Source: Paramacrobiotus metropolitanus (Eukaryota; Tardigrada; Eutardigrada; Parachela; Macrobiotidae). Taken from it: a stretch of 64,000 nt of DNA. The notes under the pieces are model-generated. The model saw nothing but the letters and a program-made list of their open reading frames with translations, was not told the DNA's origin and searched no databases. A program made the position numbers and the translations under genes. Shown piece after piece: positions 16,261 through 27,700 of the stretch; the stretch's first letter is position 1; each line of letters begins with the position of its first letter. The stretch lies in the NCBI RefSeq assembly GCF_019649055.1, contig NW_026570251.1:558001-622000 (forward strand). Direction: 5' to 3'.

Positions 16261-18942
16261 TTAGCTGGCACACTGGGCAGCGTGCAGTTTGACCGCGGCC
16301 TCCTTCATAACAGTCACCGCTTCCGCTCCACATTTGGCCGTCAACTCCGCCTTGGCCGTTCCGTCCAGTCTTGTTGAAGTCAGATTTAAGGCTCTGTAAT
16401 TGTGCACGGAAAGACTGCTCTCATACTCTCGATGTTGCAAACTTTGTGTTATTATTAACTAATCTAAAAATAGACTAAAATGACCGGTTTATAAGACGCT
16501 TAAGAATTACGATACAGCCGCACGCAGTTTTATATACAGTAGTAATTTAATAATATAGTAATTTAATCATTCCCCGTATAATGTAATATTATATTTATAC
16601 TTCGTATACTGTACTCGTATTTGCTCTTACTCGCAGAAATTATGTTTCCCGGCGGCGGTATCCGGTGATATGCGCCAATAAGCGGTGCGGTGTACTAACA
16701 GGTCCTTCTCAAAACGGGGACGCTGCTGGTAGCAGTTGGCCCGGGCGCAATAATAGCGGACGGGATGGATGGACAGCTGACACATTTCGGCCTCCGCTAT
16801 CCACGCGTGCGCTTCGTAGAAACCGCCTTCCTCACGGTAGGCCGCCATCGCGGAATCACTATCGCAACGCTCCTCAAACCATTTCATGCACGACGCTGTC
16901 ACATTCGCTGCGCTTCATTAGCAAAAGCTTTGACTAAATAACTTGTGGGTAAAACCGTTCGTTCATAGATGCAGAAATTATTATTGTCAAGCAAGTAGTA
17001 CCAAATTAATGTACTAGCAACACAATCCTTAGATTTTACGCAATTTCCAAAACTATTTCGTGGCACGTAAAGTCAAATGGTCTGTTGAGTAAACATCGCG
17101 AGAAAACCGTTGGCTACATTGTACATAACATTCGACTGTGAAGATCGGTGATATAAAATGGACGAAAATTTTAGAAACGCTGCATTATACAGCTCTATCG
17201 CACCAAGTGTGGACAGTTGCATAAAATAAATTTAAAAATAATTTGGTACGTCATTTTGTTTATTGTTTTGCATTATTCTAGTGTAGTTTTTTATTGCGGA
17301 TCCAGAAACATCAAAACCAAAGTCTTTTGATGTGCCAGTAGGGAGACGAGCGGTATTTTAGGGGAGGGGGTAGCGGTCGTTTGTTTTATGCTTATGAATG
17401 CTCCTGGAAAAGTATCACCATTTAAGATTTTTGCGTGCAATTTTTTGGAAGTTATTCAATGATCCACAAGGTGTCCGTTACGCGCTATCAGAGGCATCCT
17501 GCATAATCACTGCTTGCGGTGATCCCGGAACAAAGTGGTTCTCCCATAGACTTCTATGGTAAAAAGGACATACCGAGAAATGCGGTTGCCTAGCACACGG
17601 AGCTGAGTGACCTCGAACTGATAACTTCCATGAATCAGTCGTGGGTTACGTTAGTTTATTTTAGAGTGTTGACAAATATCAACAACACAGGCGAGGAGGT
17701 ATAAGTGCCGGACGAATGGAAGAAAAAACCATTAAAGCGGCGACTAAAAAATGCTAAGACTGCTGCTTAATCTTGCTGGAACGAGATGCCTCGGGCTTAC
17801 TGTGCGGACGAAAAGTTTAAAATCGACGCTCAATACCTTCTGAATGAGATTTTATCAAGAACGGGTGCTTGCGACATTCGGCGGCTGTTCGGCGAAGGCG
17901 CAAAGGAGGTCATCCCCGTATTTAACGGGGCCCGCCGTAACTTTTCAAAGGTCACGCAGGCTTCATGGGATCCGATAGGTGTCCTGCATACATCGCAAGA
18001 GCCTTGTTGCGAAACAGCCCCAACGTATTAATTTTGCTTTGCGGCATCAGTAAAATTTTTAAACAAATTTTAAGTCGGAAGATTTCAAGATGGCAACCAC
18101 AGTCAATGGGTCGAGCCACATTTTTAAACCGGTCGGTTTTTGGTTTTTATATCGCAGTAAAGTAGAACACGCTTTCAGCAGGGCAAACCAAAATCCAAAA
18201 CATGCTAAACACATGCAGCAACCATATCAAAATAAAATAATTATAAATTTGTCGACTCCTGACCTTTAGTGATTTTTGAGGAAAAGTGTCCACACTTGGT
18301 GCGATAGATCTGTAGATTGCACCGTATTATAGTCGGGCAATCAACCGATCTTCTTGAAGACTGGTCGTCAAAGACTTTAAATTGCGAAAACGGTTCTGAA
18401 GTAAAATACGAGTAGCTTCGCAATATGTTTCGATTTACATAAGCCTCGGCAACCGGAACTTACGCGCGGAAACCGTTCCCAAGCAATCGTATACAGCAGA
18501 TACGAATTATTTAGCTGTAAGAATAACATAGAACAGCGCTTCAAAATGTCTGGGAATTGGAAGTGCAGATATATATCCGATAGCGAAATTTGGTGAATAT
18601 AAACAAATATGTTACCTTGTACCGGGCCGTTGCGTAAATAATACTCGTACAATACGTACACACTTTTATACTGAAACTAGTGCTGCGAAAAGATGTGTTA
18701 GGATTCACCGACAAAGCGTTAACAGCAGCATTCTTCGTAGCAAGACCAATCTCTTACCGGCAGTAATCCTGTGCGTCCTGTTGTGTCGCCAGTATTTCGG
18801 CCTCCGACATGGGAAATGTTCTGTATTCCACATCCGGAAGGGACGCCTTACAGCGGTCAGCCAGTTCACTACAGGTTTCACCGAGAAGTGTGTGAGCGCA
18901 CATCGTCACCGTAATTACGGAGAACAGCAACAGATTGATCAT
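16261..18942 (-). CDS. Secreted Cys-containing protein, three exons (copy A)
   Basis: Exons 18942-18758, 16912-16631 and 16393-16261, phases 2 and 2 at the two introns, GTAAGA donors and ATTACAG acceptor; together 199 codons plus stop. A signal peptide (LLLFSVITVTMCAHTLL) is followed by a helical protein with spaced cysteines (CSELADRC, CMKWFEERC, MCQL, YYCARANC, FCEAL, KCGAEA, QCAS). No family is recognised with confidence; paired Cys around short helices recall nematode-type secreted helical domains. The start of exon 2 is the least certain boundary, because copy B lacks the AG used here. Intron 1 contains a 1.1-kb transposon. The duplicate at 34142-37730 is broken, but its third exon has exactly the same length. 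Confidence 0.7.
17190..18312. mobile_element. Tc1/mariner-type DNA transposon remnant (1123 bp)
   Basis: Terminal inverted repeats of about 26 bp, starting CAGCTCTATCGCACCAAG at 17190 and its inverse ending at 18312, flanked by TA on both sides (17188-17189, 18313-18314). CAG ends and a TA target are Tc1/mariner hallmarks. Internally there is only a short ORF (17786-18031) that I cannot match to a transposase, so it is probably degenerate or non-autonomous. It lies in intron 1 of the secreted-protein gene. Confidence 0.7.
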
Positions 18943-20030
18943 CTTTATAGCGCCAACAATTTATGAATTGTTCACCTCAGAATAAATTTTTACGCAGTCG
19001 CAGAAGCGCAGCCTAACCTATCGTCCGTAGTTTTAAAATGGTTCAAGCCGGTGTTGGATAGTAGCACAGAAAATTTCTCGTATTCAGCCTTAACCGGAAA
19101 TTGTATAGTGCATTGCTGCATGATAATCTGATTGTCAGTGTTGCGGAGACGGAATAGTGATTTCTTGACTTGACTAAGTCTCGAGCAACACGGCGGCGAT
19201 GCCGGCAGCGTGCTTTGATTGAGCTACAGTTGGTTTGGTACTTAATTATTATAAGTGTACAGATATACGGATTTCAGTGATTCCCTGGCAAGTGAGTGCA
19301 TAGTTCGAAATGCAGTCAGCGATGTCTTTAAACGATAATTTTAACCCAATACAGAGTAGTACTACAACAAGTATAAACTTTGTGCTGATTCACTTGGTGC
19401 AACCAAGCGTTTTTCGCTACGAACCTACTGTCCTACTCCAACTCAGCCCTGGCGACTTAGGCGCTTCGGAGGTGTTTCCAGTACTCTCCGCTTGCTGATT
19501 TTACAATTACATTTTGGACGACGGACCGAACCGGTTTCCGCCGTTAGACCGGTTTCCACCGTTAGTCGTACACTGTGGCTTGAAAACTACGTGCGCATAA
19601 GATTTTTGCCAAGCAGTCTTCTGTGAGAAAAACGTAGCCAATTGGTGATGGTCAGAAACAAAGGATGGTGAGGATTCTAATAATTACTGTTCTCCCGCAG
19701 TAAAACAACAGGGCGAAAACGCGAAATATCACTCTTAAAACCAACTAGAACCGCTACACGATACTTGTTACGAGAATCCACTATACCAACCTGCTCCTTC
19801 TGCTTCCTCAAACAGCCAAAATAATCCCAGCACAAATTACTATGCCTTGCATACCACAGCATATTTATTAAACGAATGCCTTTCTGAACTGGTCATCGAT
19901 GACCTTAACATATACGGCTCATGTAGGCACAGGCGCACAGCAACTGCAAGTAACAGCTAAACTAACAGACACGACAACTGATCGACCGGAGTGTAGCGAA
20001 GGTCCTCTATATTCAAGACCAATGCATTGG
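18943..20030. other. 5' flank of the secreted-protein gene and spacer
   Basis: No confident gene. 18943-19860 is conserved with 37731-38610, with indels that would break any shared reading frame; it is likely promoter and flanking DNA. 19861-20030 shows nothing recognisable. Confidence 0.5.
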
Positions 20031-20037
20031 TGGATTT

Positions 20038-20142
20038 CTGTCCGTTACGAAAATCCGTTACGGAACTTCATTACAGAAGTTTGTTACGGAAGTGTGTTAC
20101 GGAAGTGCGTTACGAAAGTTGAATACGGAAGTGAGACTATAA
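20038..20142. repeat. Short tandem repeat, unit about 15 bases (GTTACGGAAGT type)
   Basis: About six or seven imperfect units built on GTTACGGAAGT(G/T)(C/T)G between 20038 and 20142. Confidence 0.7.
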
Positions 20143-21331
20143 CGTCATGCAGCTGACCGGTATGACGTAATCGCAGCCAGTGTCATGACGTCGTGGTTGG
20201 CTGCCCTGCCCATGATGAAGCAGCTACAGAAAATATACAGCAACCCTTGATTGCTTCAATATACGAATATGTTCCATGCATCTGCATACTGCACATGAGT
20301 GTGATCAGCAATAATGGCTCCCGGAAAAAATGTTCCCCTAAAAAATTTCTTCCTATCCCCTCTGTTACCATCGCTCAAGGCCATAAGGTTCAAAATGGTC
20401 ATGAGGGTTATGCTGATAAAACCAAGGACCGACATGGGTTTTCGGTTAGTTTATGTCATACACAGTAACCTTGCACCGCGCGTAATTTTGCCAAAAGAAA
20501 GTGACCCGGCACATGACACAAAATTCGTGGGCAGGCACGACAATTTTTACTTTCGCGCATTCAAAAACACATTCGCATCAAATTATTTCAATGTGCATAC
20601 TAAGCAGTAAGCAGTGGTTGGTATTTTATAAACATTGGCATGAAAACCGCAACATCCGGTTAGGGAAATTCCGAAATCTTTGAATGTATTTCGGTATACC
20701 AAAATCTCATAATGGACCGATCTTTTCAAATTCTGCACGAAAATGCACATTGGCATAAAGACCGTTTCGCCGAACCAGGTTTTCGCGATGTTTGTAATAT
20801 TGTACTGTAAAGTGAATTTTAAAACTTCTAGAAATGCTTCTTTTTAATTTTAAGCAGATGATGCAAAGTTACAAACATGGCTGGTTGTGTAAACCATCTA
20901 CATGTTGATGTGCTTTTTTATGAAAAATTTGAAGAAGATCAGTTGATGATGAGGCTTTTGGTGTTCCTCGGCACGTTGTAACATTTGGAATTTTGTTTGA
21001 CCCATAATTCCCCCTCCGGATATTCTGAGCTTAAACGAATTTCACGCCCGTGTATACAAATTACTTCGCCCTACAAAGCCATAAAAACAAGGCAAAAAGG
21101 TGTTTTAGATTACTCGAAAGCGGAAGTTTTCGTGTACGTACACAATTTTGGTATCATTTCCCGGGTCATTTCCCTTAAGTCACGTTCCGGTCTGCCAATT
21201 CCCGCTAACGTGCATTTTTTTAGCACAGTGCTGTTTAGAAGCAGGAGACATAAACATAAAATCTAAAAAAACGACTCCTGCGGGTCAAGAAAGAAAACCG
21301 CACCAAACTACGTATATGTTAACCTGGCTTT
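20143..21331. other. Spacer without recognised gene
   Basis: AT-rich; only short frames. 20310-20480 and 21150-21260 contain partly GC-balanced stretches, but no conserved motif was seen. Confidence 0.4.
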
Positions 21332-21930
21332 TCAGGGGGGGCCCGTACGGCGCCTCCGAGGGACCTCCAAGGGACCTCCCAGGATGCGGCCGTTATGGCG
21401 CCATATCCAGTGGTTGTGCAGATTCCGGTACATACCGTCCGACACCGGCAGGCGGATGGCACACGAAAGCGTAACACTCCCGCCCTCCGTGGCATTCGTG
21501 AAAATCGGGAATGCCGCCGCGAAGACCTCGCTTTGTTGGGTGATCAGCGGCAGTAGCATAAAGCGCTGTAAAACGCGAGGGCGGGGCGTGTAGGTGGCGT
21601 CGAAAGGGGCGGTTAGGATGCAGCGCACGGAGCCCCCGAAGCGCAGGGTGATACTGAGGACCTGGAAGATGAGGGTATGGTTGACGCGGGTAAAGCTGTA
21701 GTCCTGTCCCGTGACGTCCTCCACCGGCAGCGGAACTGGCTGACCGGATCCGAAGACGGTGCGGTCTAGATGCAGCCAGGTGGCATCGCGTCAGTCCCGA
21801 TAAAGTACTTGGCACGAGAATGTAGCATCCTCCTTGGGGCGCGGCCGGTGCACTACGCTGTCCGCCACGTCAGACGCTGAGGCCAGCTGCGTTAGTGTGA
21901 TGCGCTTGTCCTGTCGGCTGTTCAGCATGC
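21332..21930 (-). pseudogene. Broken gene fragment with two Ig-like domains
   Basis: The minus frame 21724-21332 encodes an Ig-like domain: VTLSCAIRLPV, then W-x-W-x2-NG. Upstream in the same frame is a second Ig pattern (DATFSCQVLY.. TWLHLD.. LRFGGSVRC), with the conserved Cys-Trp-Cys layout, interrupted by an in-frame TGA near 21796-21798. The segment is much more GC-rich than its surroundings, as exons here are. It is probably a decayed piece of a cell-surface or secreted Ig-superfamily gene. A splice explanation for the TGA is not excluded, but no good GT/AG pair is near. Confidence 0.55.
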
Positions 21931-22007
21931 TTTCTCCAACATGCCGTTCACGGTCAGGTAATCATGAATCAGTAATGGGAAGCTGCGGTCTTCTGACTAC
22001 GGATTTT

Positions 22008-22154
22008 TTTAATGAGCTGGCCAGGCGTGTCAGAGAGCAGGCTGGTGAAATCCGCGCAAAGAATTTTTTGTTACAACGTTTTAGTATAGAAATTCAGCGT
22101 GGTAATGCTGCTTGTGTATTAGGGACGGTCGAGAAGCAGCATCAGCTACGGTAG
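22008..22154 (+). pseudogene. 3'-terminal fragment of a retroelement ORF
   Basis: The frame encodes NELARRVREQAGEIRA followed by FLLQRFSIEIQRGNAACVLG, which matches the end of the longer minus-strand copy at 52023-52645 and the plus-strand copy at 53938-54410. Only the extreme C-terminus is left. Confidence 0.7.
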
Positions 22155-22268
22155 ATGGTTTGTTTTTGATCTGCTAGCCACCTGGTGTTTCGTTTTGGTT
22201 TTGAAGAGGAAAAATCTTTAAGCCCATGAATCAGTTATGCATCAATGTACAGTATTCGGTCTTATTAA

Positions 22269-22846
22269 GGGATTTGGCCCGGTACATAGTACCAAATTCG
22301 GGTATATACACGGGAACTTTCGCTCTCGCGCACTCCTAAATACATTTTTGCATTGCTTTATAACATTTTGTGGCCAAAGGATTTATATACGTAGGCGTGA
22401 AATCCGTTTGCGCGCGACATCCGGTTCGGGAGTTATAAATGAAATAAAATTCCAAAAGTTTAAACGCGCGAAGTTGTACCAAAAGTCTCATTATGAACCG
22501 ATGCTCTTCAAATTTTGCACGAAAACGCACATTACTATGAAGATCGTTTTGGTACTGAACCAGCTTTCTACCATTTTTTTCAAATTTTAAATTAATTTTT
22601 ATAATTTTTGAAATTCATTTTAAAATTTGAAAAAAATGGTAGAAAGCTGGTTCGCTACTAATAAGCTATTTCACTAATAACTCCCGAACCGGATGTTGCG
22701 TGCACAAACGGTTTTTTCGCCAATGTGTACGAATCCTTTGGGTACAAAATATCATAAAGCAATGCAAAAAAGGGTATGGGAGCGCGCGACAGCGAAAGTT
22801 GCCGTGGATGTATACAGATTTGGTGCTATGTACCGGGCCAAATCCC
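22269..22846. mobile_element. Foldback MITE, TTAA family (578 bp)
   Basis: Long inverted arms (about 175 bases each: 22269-22440 and 22675-22846) starting GGGATTTGGCCCGGTACATA. The left flank is TTAA; the right flank is GTAA, probably a mutated TTAA. A second member at 55429-56106 has TTAA on both sides. The centre also contains a shorter AT-rich palindrome (22560-22650). TTAA targets suggest piggyBac-like mobilisation. Confidence 0.75.
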
Positions 22847-23743
22847 GTAAGCTTCATAGTAAGAAGTAAAGCCAGTCAGTAGTGCGTTGAGAAGGTTCAA
22901 ATAATCCGGTAAATGCCGGTATGTACGAGTACAGAATTCTGGTACACCATGTTCCGCGCTCTCCTTAAACAAATTTCTTTGCGTTTGCTTTAGCACAATA
23001 AAAATCCGAATTTTTGGTATCTGTATGCGTTGTATATTTTTGCGGGCGCAACATCCGGTTGGCACTGCAACGTTATCGGTGAAATAATCCAAGAATTCTA
23101 TGTACACTGGTTTGTTTTGCATACCCATGCAAAGCCTTATTATGAAATGATAACCATAAGTACTCAGCCAAAGGGTAGAATTTACTCGAACATACTTTTA
23201 CATACCTTTTTTAAACAGTGAAAACGTTAAATGATTTTTAAAACACAAAATTTTTGTTGTTGAATTACTTTTTTCTTGTTCAACAATATTTTATCAAGGA
23301 AATAGATCATTAGATCTATATTATGATCGGCCGCACCGCGGAACTTGGCTAGAAAAGACTGCCACCTAAATTAAACATCCGCCTTCACCATTAAACTCAG
23401 CATGTTGCAGAAAAGTGGAATACGCGTTGACAACTTGACGCCACTTCATAAACAGGAATTACGAGTCCGATACTGCTTCATCAGTACAAGTTGTACTTCA
23501 GTTTCTAAATGCTGTGCGATTACAAAGCCTAGAAACAAAGAAATTTCTTTTTGGCCTTTAAAGGTCACAAGTGCCGAGACGCTGAGCGTTTAAGCGGCCC
23601 TACCGCAGAACGAGAGATGTGCCGAGCGCGAAAAAAAACACTACGCGAATATTTATTAAAAACAATCATTTTTTTAATGTACTTTATTTCAATAGCGTGA
23701 TAACAATATCAAGACCTAATTACAGTTAAACGAAACAATGTTC
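22847..23743. other. Spacer with decayed MITE piece
   Basis: 23035-23065 carries an ACATCCGGTT motif of the TTAA MITE family, suggesting an old partial copy. No gene seen. Confidence 0.4.
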
Positions 23744-23875
23744 TCTATGGTACAAACCGGCGAGATTTGTGGTCTGGAGTTTTTGAAACAGAACATCTCT
23801 TTAGCAATTCACCGTGGTAATGCTGCTTCAGTAATCGGTACCGTAGAGAACGTTGTTTCGTTAACCGTAATTAGA
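23744..23875 (+). pseudogene. Second 3'-terminal retroelement scrap
   Basis: Encodes GEICGLEFLKQNISLAIHRG followed by NAASVIGT, the same C-terminal signature as the other fragments. It is enclosed by an inverted repeat of about 36 bp (23724-23759 and 23839-23873). Confidence 0.65.
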
Positions 23876-24204
23876 ACAATCATTAATATTTATATAAGAA
23901 TAATATGTAATAAGAACAATCGAACAGCTGTAAGTGCAACTTAAATAGTAGATCTATTAATTGGACGCAGTTTTATTACCTTCTTCATGGACAATGGACG
24001 ACCTGCCAAACGAAGACGCCATAGCCTCTTATAAACGATTATGTCGTCTTCGCTTTTAAGCGACATTGTTCATGAAGGAGGTAACAGAACAACGTCAGCA
24101 TACAGCATTTCATGCGGGTTGCAAGCGTATTTATCTAGACAGGCAGATCTTCCTCACAGACAAGCACAGTCTACTCTAGTCCTTGCATAATAATTATTAT
24201 TCAA

Positions 24205-24315
24205 GTACTGTATTGTCGAGTCAACTTGCCACCTTTTCTTACAGTGAGTTGTATGCTAATCGGATACGACTCACTGTAAAAAAAAAGGTGGCAAGTTGAC
24301 TCGACAATACAGTAC
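24205..24315. repeat. Near-perfect 111-base hairpin
   Basis: The arms GTACTGTATTGTCGAGTCAA... and their complement pair over about 50 bases with few mismatches around a short loop near 24259. It lies about 430 bases upstream of the FMRP-like gene. It could be a tiny MITE or a small-RNA precursor. Confidence 0.8.
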
Positions 24316-24746
24316 GTATAATATACTGTACCAAAAGGTGTTCAGAACATACGCAGCGCTATGCACCTCGGAATCAGTTAAAGGGTGCATGATCAGACTG
24401 TTAATCAATACCCGGTAGAGCAGCTTCCGAACTGACCGGACCGTATGTGTCTCTATACTGCCTAGGAGACTATCGATCCTTGAGCTGCAGTCTCTTTGTG
24501 CAGATGGCTAACACATATCGCCTGATGGCCATGATCACAGTCTCGCCGCAGTCGGTAAAAAGCTCTCGCTAACCGATGCGCAAAATATAGTGCAAACATA
24601 AAAATACTCGTAGGGGGGGATCGTTTATAGATTATAGCAATCGATTCTGTGCTGTGTGGTTGACGTCCGAAGTATCGCACGAAGTAATGCTCGAAATGCT
24701 ACCGGCGACGTGTTCGATCAAAAACACAATACGATAGTAACAAACC

Positions 24747-27700
24747 ATGCCTTCTTACTTGCGCAAGATTGCGCATGATCGTTTATATTTTTCGGTTTTC
24801 TACGAGAGATTTGTAGTGGATATCGTGGAAGGCGACTCAGTGTTACGCGGGTTTATTGTTGATGCCACCGAGAGCGGCCTGGTGGTTGACTTCCACCATG
24901 AGGGGCAATCCACCGCCGCCATACCATTCTCACAGATCCGTGCATTGCCGATAAATCGAACTGCCGCTTTCTGCTACCATTTCTCAGTGACTCCCACGAA
25001 CGCCCAAGTGGAAGTTCTTATCCGTCACGCTGGGTAGGCATTTTTACCGTAAATTCGTAATAGGTACTTACTCTTACTGTCCCCAAAATCGATGTTACGT
25101 TACGTAGCTATGGTTTTAGCATTTTTCTCAGATTTTGGTCACTTTGCGTGAACCTTTTCATTAACTTGTCACCGTCAACCACTCATGCGATGTGCTACTA
25201 GAGTAACCACCACTCGTGTCAGCTTTTAAATCAGGTCTAATAATCTTCTAGCCAATCATTTTGTTTTTTTATGAAAACGTTTTGACGATCTGTATAGTAT
25301 AACAGTTTGCGAGTTGAATTCCACGATCAGCGTTTTTTTATTAAAAAATCGACCATTTCGGATAAATTATTTGTGTTTGAAAATAAGGCGCGTGGTTGAC
25401 GATTTTATGACAACGTGCATGTAAAGTGACAAAAAATCGAGATCCGTTCGAATATTAACCACATAAATACGTTATCTGTCACAGCAACATTTTTAACCGC
25501 TTTAAGTATCGATACAGCAGTTCCTTTGTGAATCTCATAATTATGTCTGTAATCACTGTACATGTAGATGGAAAATAGGTGCTGTTTCTGATTTAAATGT
25601 TAAATGGAATAAAATGTTCCATAAATAAGTCTAACTAATGTCCATTAGTTTTGTATTTGTTTTATCAAAAGTACTACTGTACTTTTTTGTCTGTATGTTT
25701 TGACGGTTTTCGAGATTTACAAAAAAAAACGAAGAAAAGGGTTGACAACCGGAACGTCATAGAAAACCTGCTGACTGCTGGCCTGTTTCTACTGACGGTC
25801 CTACTGATCACGGACATTCGTATGCGCCGAAGGTGCATTACGAAGCTGCGATCTTCTGCGCATTTTTTATAATTATTCACTGTCAAACAAATCCAACCGA
25901 TAACCTTTTTGTTTCCTTTATAAATTTTACAGAAAGATATTGGCTGATAGCCCGCAGATAACCGAGAGTAGACTTACTAGGAAAGTACACGTCTTGGCTC
26001 GTATATATAAAAGACCGAAGCAAAGTGATAAAATGTTGACTGAGTTTTTCTTTTAGCGGTTACTACCATATTTTTTTTAAAAATTTTCGCATTTAATTTA
26101 TTACTCTTTGTGTTCAATTTCTATTACTTTCAACATTATTTACCTGTTATTAATTGCGTGAACGACAAAAATTCTGCTTTCATGAACCTTCTATATAGAA
26201 GGCCTTCGCTTCGGTCGATAATAACTGAAGGGTCAAATAATTTGATCTGTTTTTGCTGTTATCTGTAAAGGCATACAACGGGCGATAAAAGTTAAGGACA
26301 GTTAGAGATGCCAACACTGCGTTCCAACACAAAACAAAAAACAGACTAACGACTTTGATGGTCTCGATAGCTGATACTGCGCAGGTGCAGTAAAAAAGTC
26401 GCGGTTCGAAGTATTTTGGAAATTAAAGGAAGTCCGTTAATTGCAACCATAATTATTATTTCGAAAATTCGATTTTTAAGAGACTGATTAATTTATTAGG
26501 GACAAACCGTTGACATGGACTAAAGCCACCTTTCTCGAATGGATACCTGACGAAAGTAAAACGCTGCCGCAGTATATTGTCGAGCCGTTCGCGATGGTGC
26601 AGATACCCTTGGGCGCATCGTTCTACATAGCTGCGGTGAAACGTTGTTGCCCATCATCGCATGCCGGTGACGTACGAATTCGACAGCAACGGCCCTGGCA
26701 AACGGCCACAAACAAAACGTTTCAAAAAATTACGCTGCCATACCGACGTTGTCCAAAGATTTCCTGCCCCTTTCCGAATATGCCTATGCCACACGCCTTT
26801 GATGTCGTCGATTCGCACCTGAAGCATTGCTGGCTGCGCGTCACTAATACCTTAATTGTCTCAGCGGACAAGATGGGCATCACGGTGCTGTGCCGAAAGG
26901 TTACTCGACGATTGGCTATAAAGTTTCATCGGATGCTGTTTCACTGCTATGAGGATCGATTTCTGCACGAAGATATACAAAGTTTGCCGAAATGTCGCGA
27001 TAATATGCTGGCCCAACGAATTCTTTACGAAGGTTAGGTAACCTTTCCATAGTTTCCAACCGTTAGTGCAGGTGATACTGTATACGATGTAATATGCAGG
27101 TGACGGTGTAATCATTGTTAAAACAATATTTTTGCAATAAATGTACGAGTATGCAAGCTTGTGGAGAAATTAGAAAAGCACAAAGCCAGCGAAGAATGCA
27201 CCGGTTATAACCGTCAAAATTATGAATCGAAATAAAAGTTATTTAACAATATACGAGAAAACAAAAAAAAATAAGTACAGTAGCAGAATACAACAGAAAA
27301 TACTGTACATAGAAACGAAAATACGTAGAAGTATTTGTGCTACTACACACAGTACTTTTTATGGTTAGTCTTTGGATGGGAGCTTTCGGGTGTAGCACGT
27401 TTGCGATTTACAGTGTACAGTATGGCGCAATCATTAATTGCTAAGTCACAAATTATTATTATTAAGCTGCAAATATTCGGCCATTGCCAATTACAGTCTA
27501 GTACGTCATAATATGGGACGGAAAATAAATGATGGTCAAACATTTACAAAATCGGTATATTAGGAACTACGGAACAGATCTTCATCCGGTCAATCGCTAG
27601 CTATATTCATATTTTACTAAGTTGTCGTTTTCGTGAATTATTAGGATACCCGGATCTTCTTGAAACATGGTTCGCCAGGACCTTCCAACGACGGTCGTAT

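Larger units (their letters stand above)
14588..19860 (+). repeat. Segmental duplication, copy A (partner 31222-38610, same orientation)
   Basis: Recognisable collinear similarity to 31222-38610 in coding exons, introns and flanks: 14588/31222, 15057/33217, 15957/33499, 16261/34140, 16621/34471, 16730/36899, 18757/37543, 18960/37750, 19860/38610. Copy A keeps intact ORFs; copy B has frameshifts and several insertions. Copy A itself carries a Tc1/mariner-type insertion (17190-18312) that I do not see in B. Confidence 0.8.

Noticed and set aside
17786-18031. Transposase gene in the Tc1/mariner-type element
   Set aside because: The frame has no DDE/D or HTH signature I can recognise.
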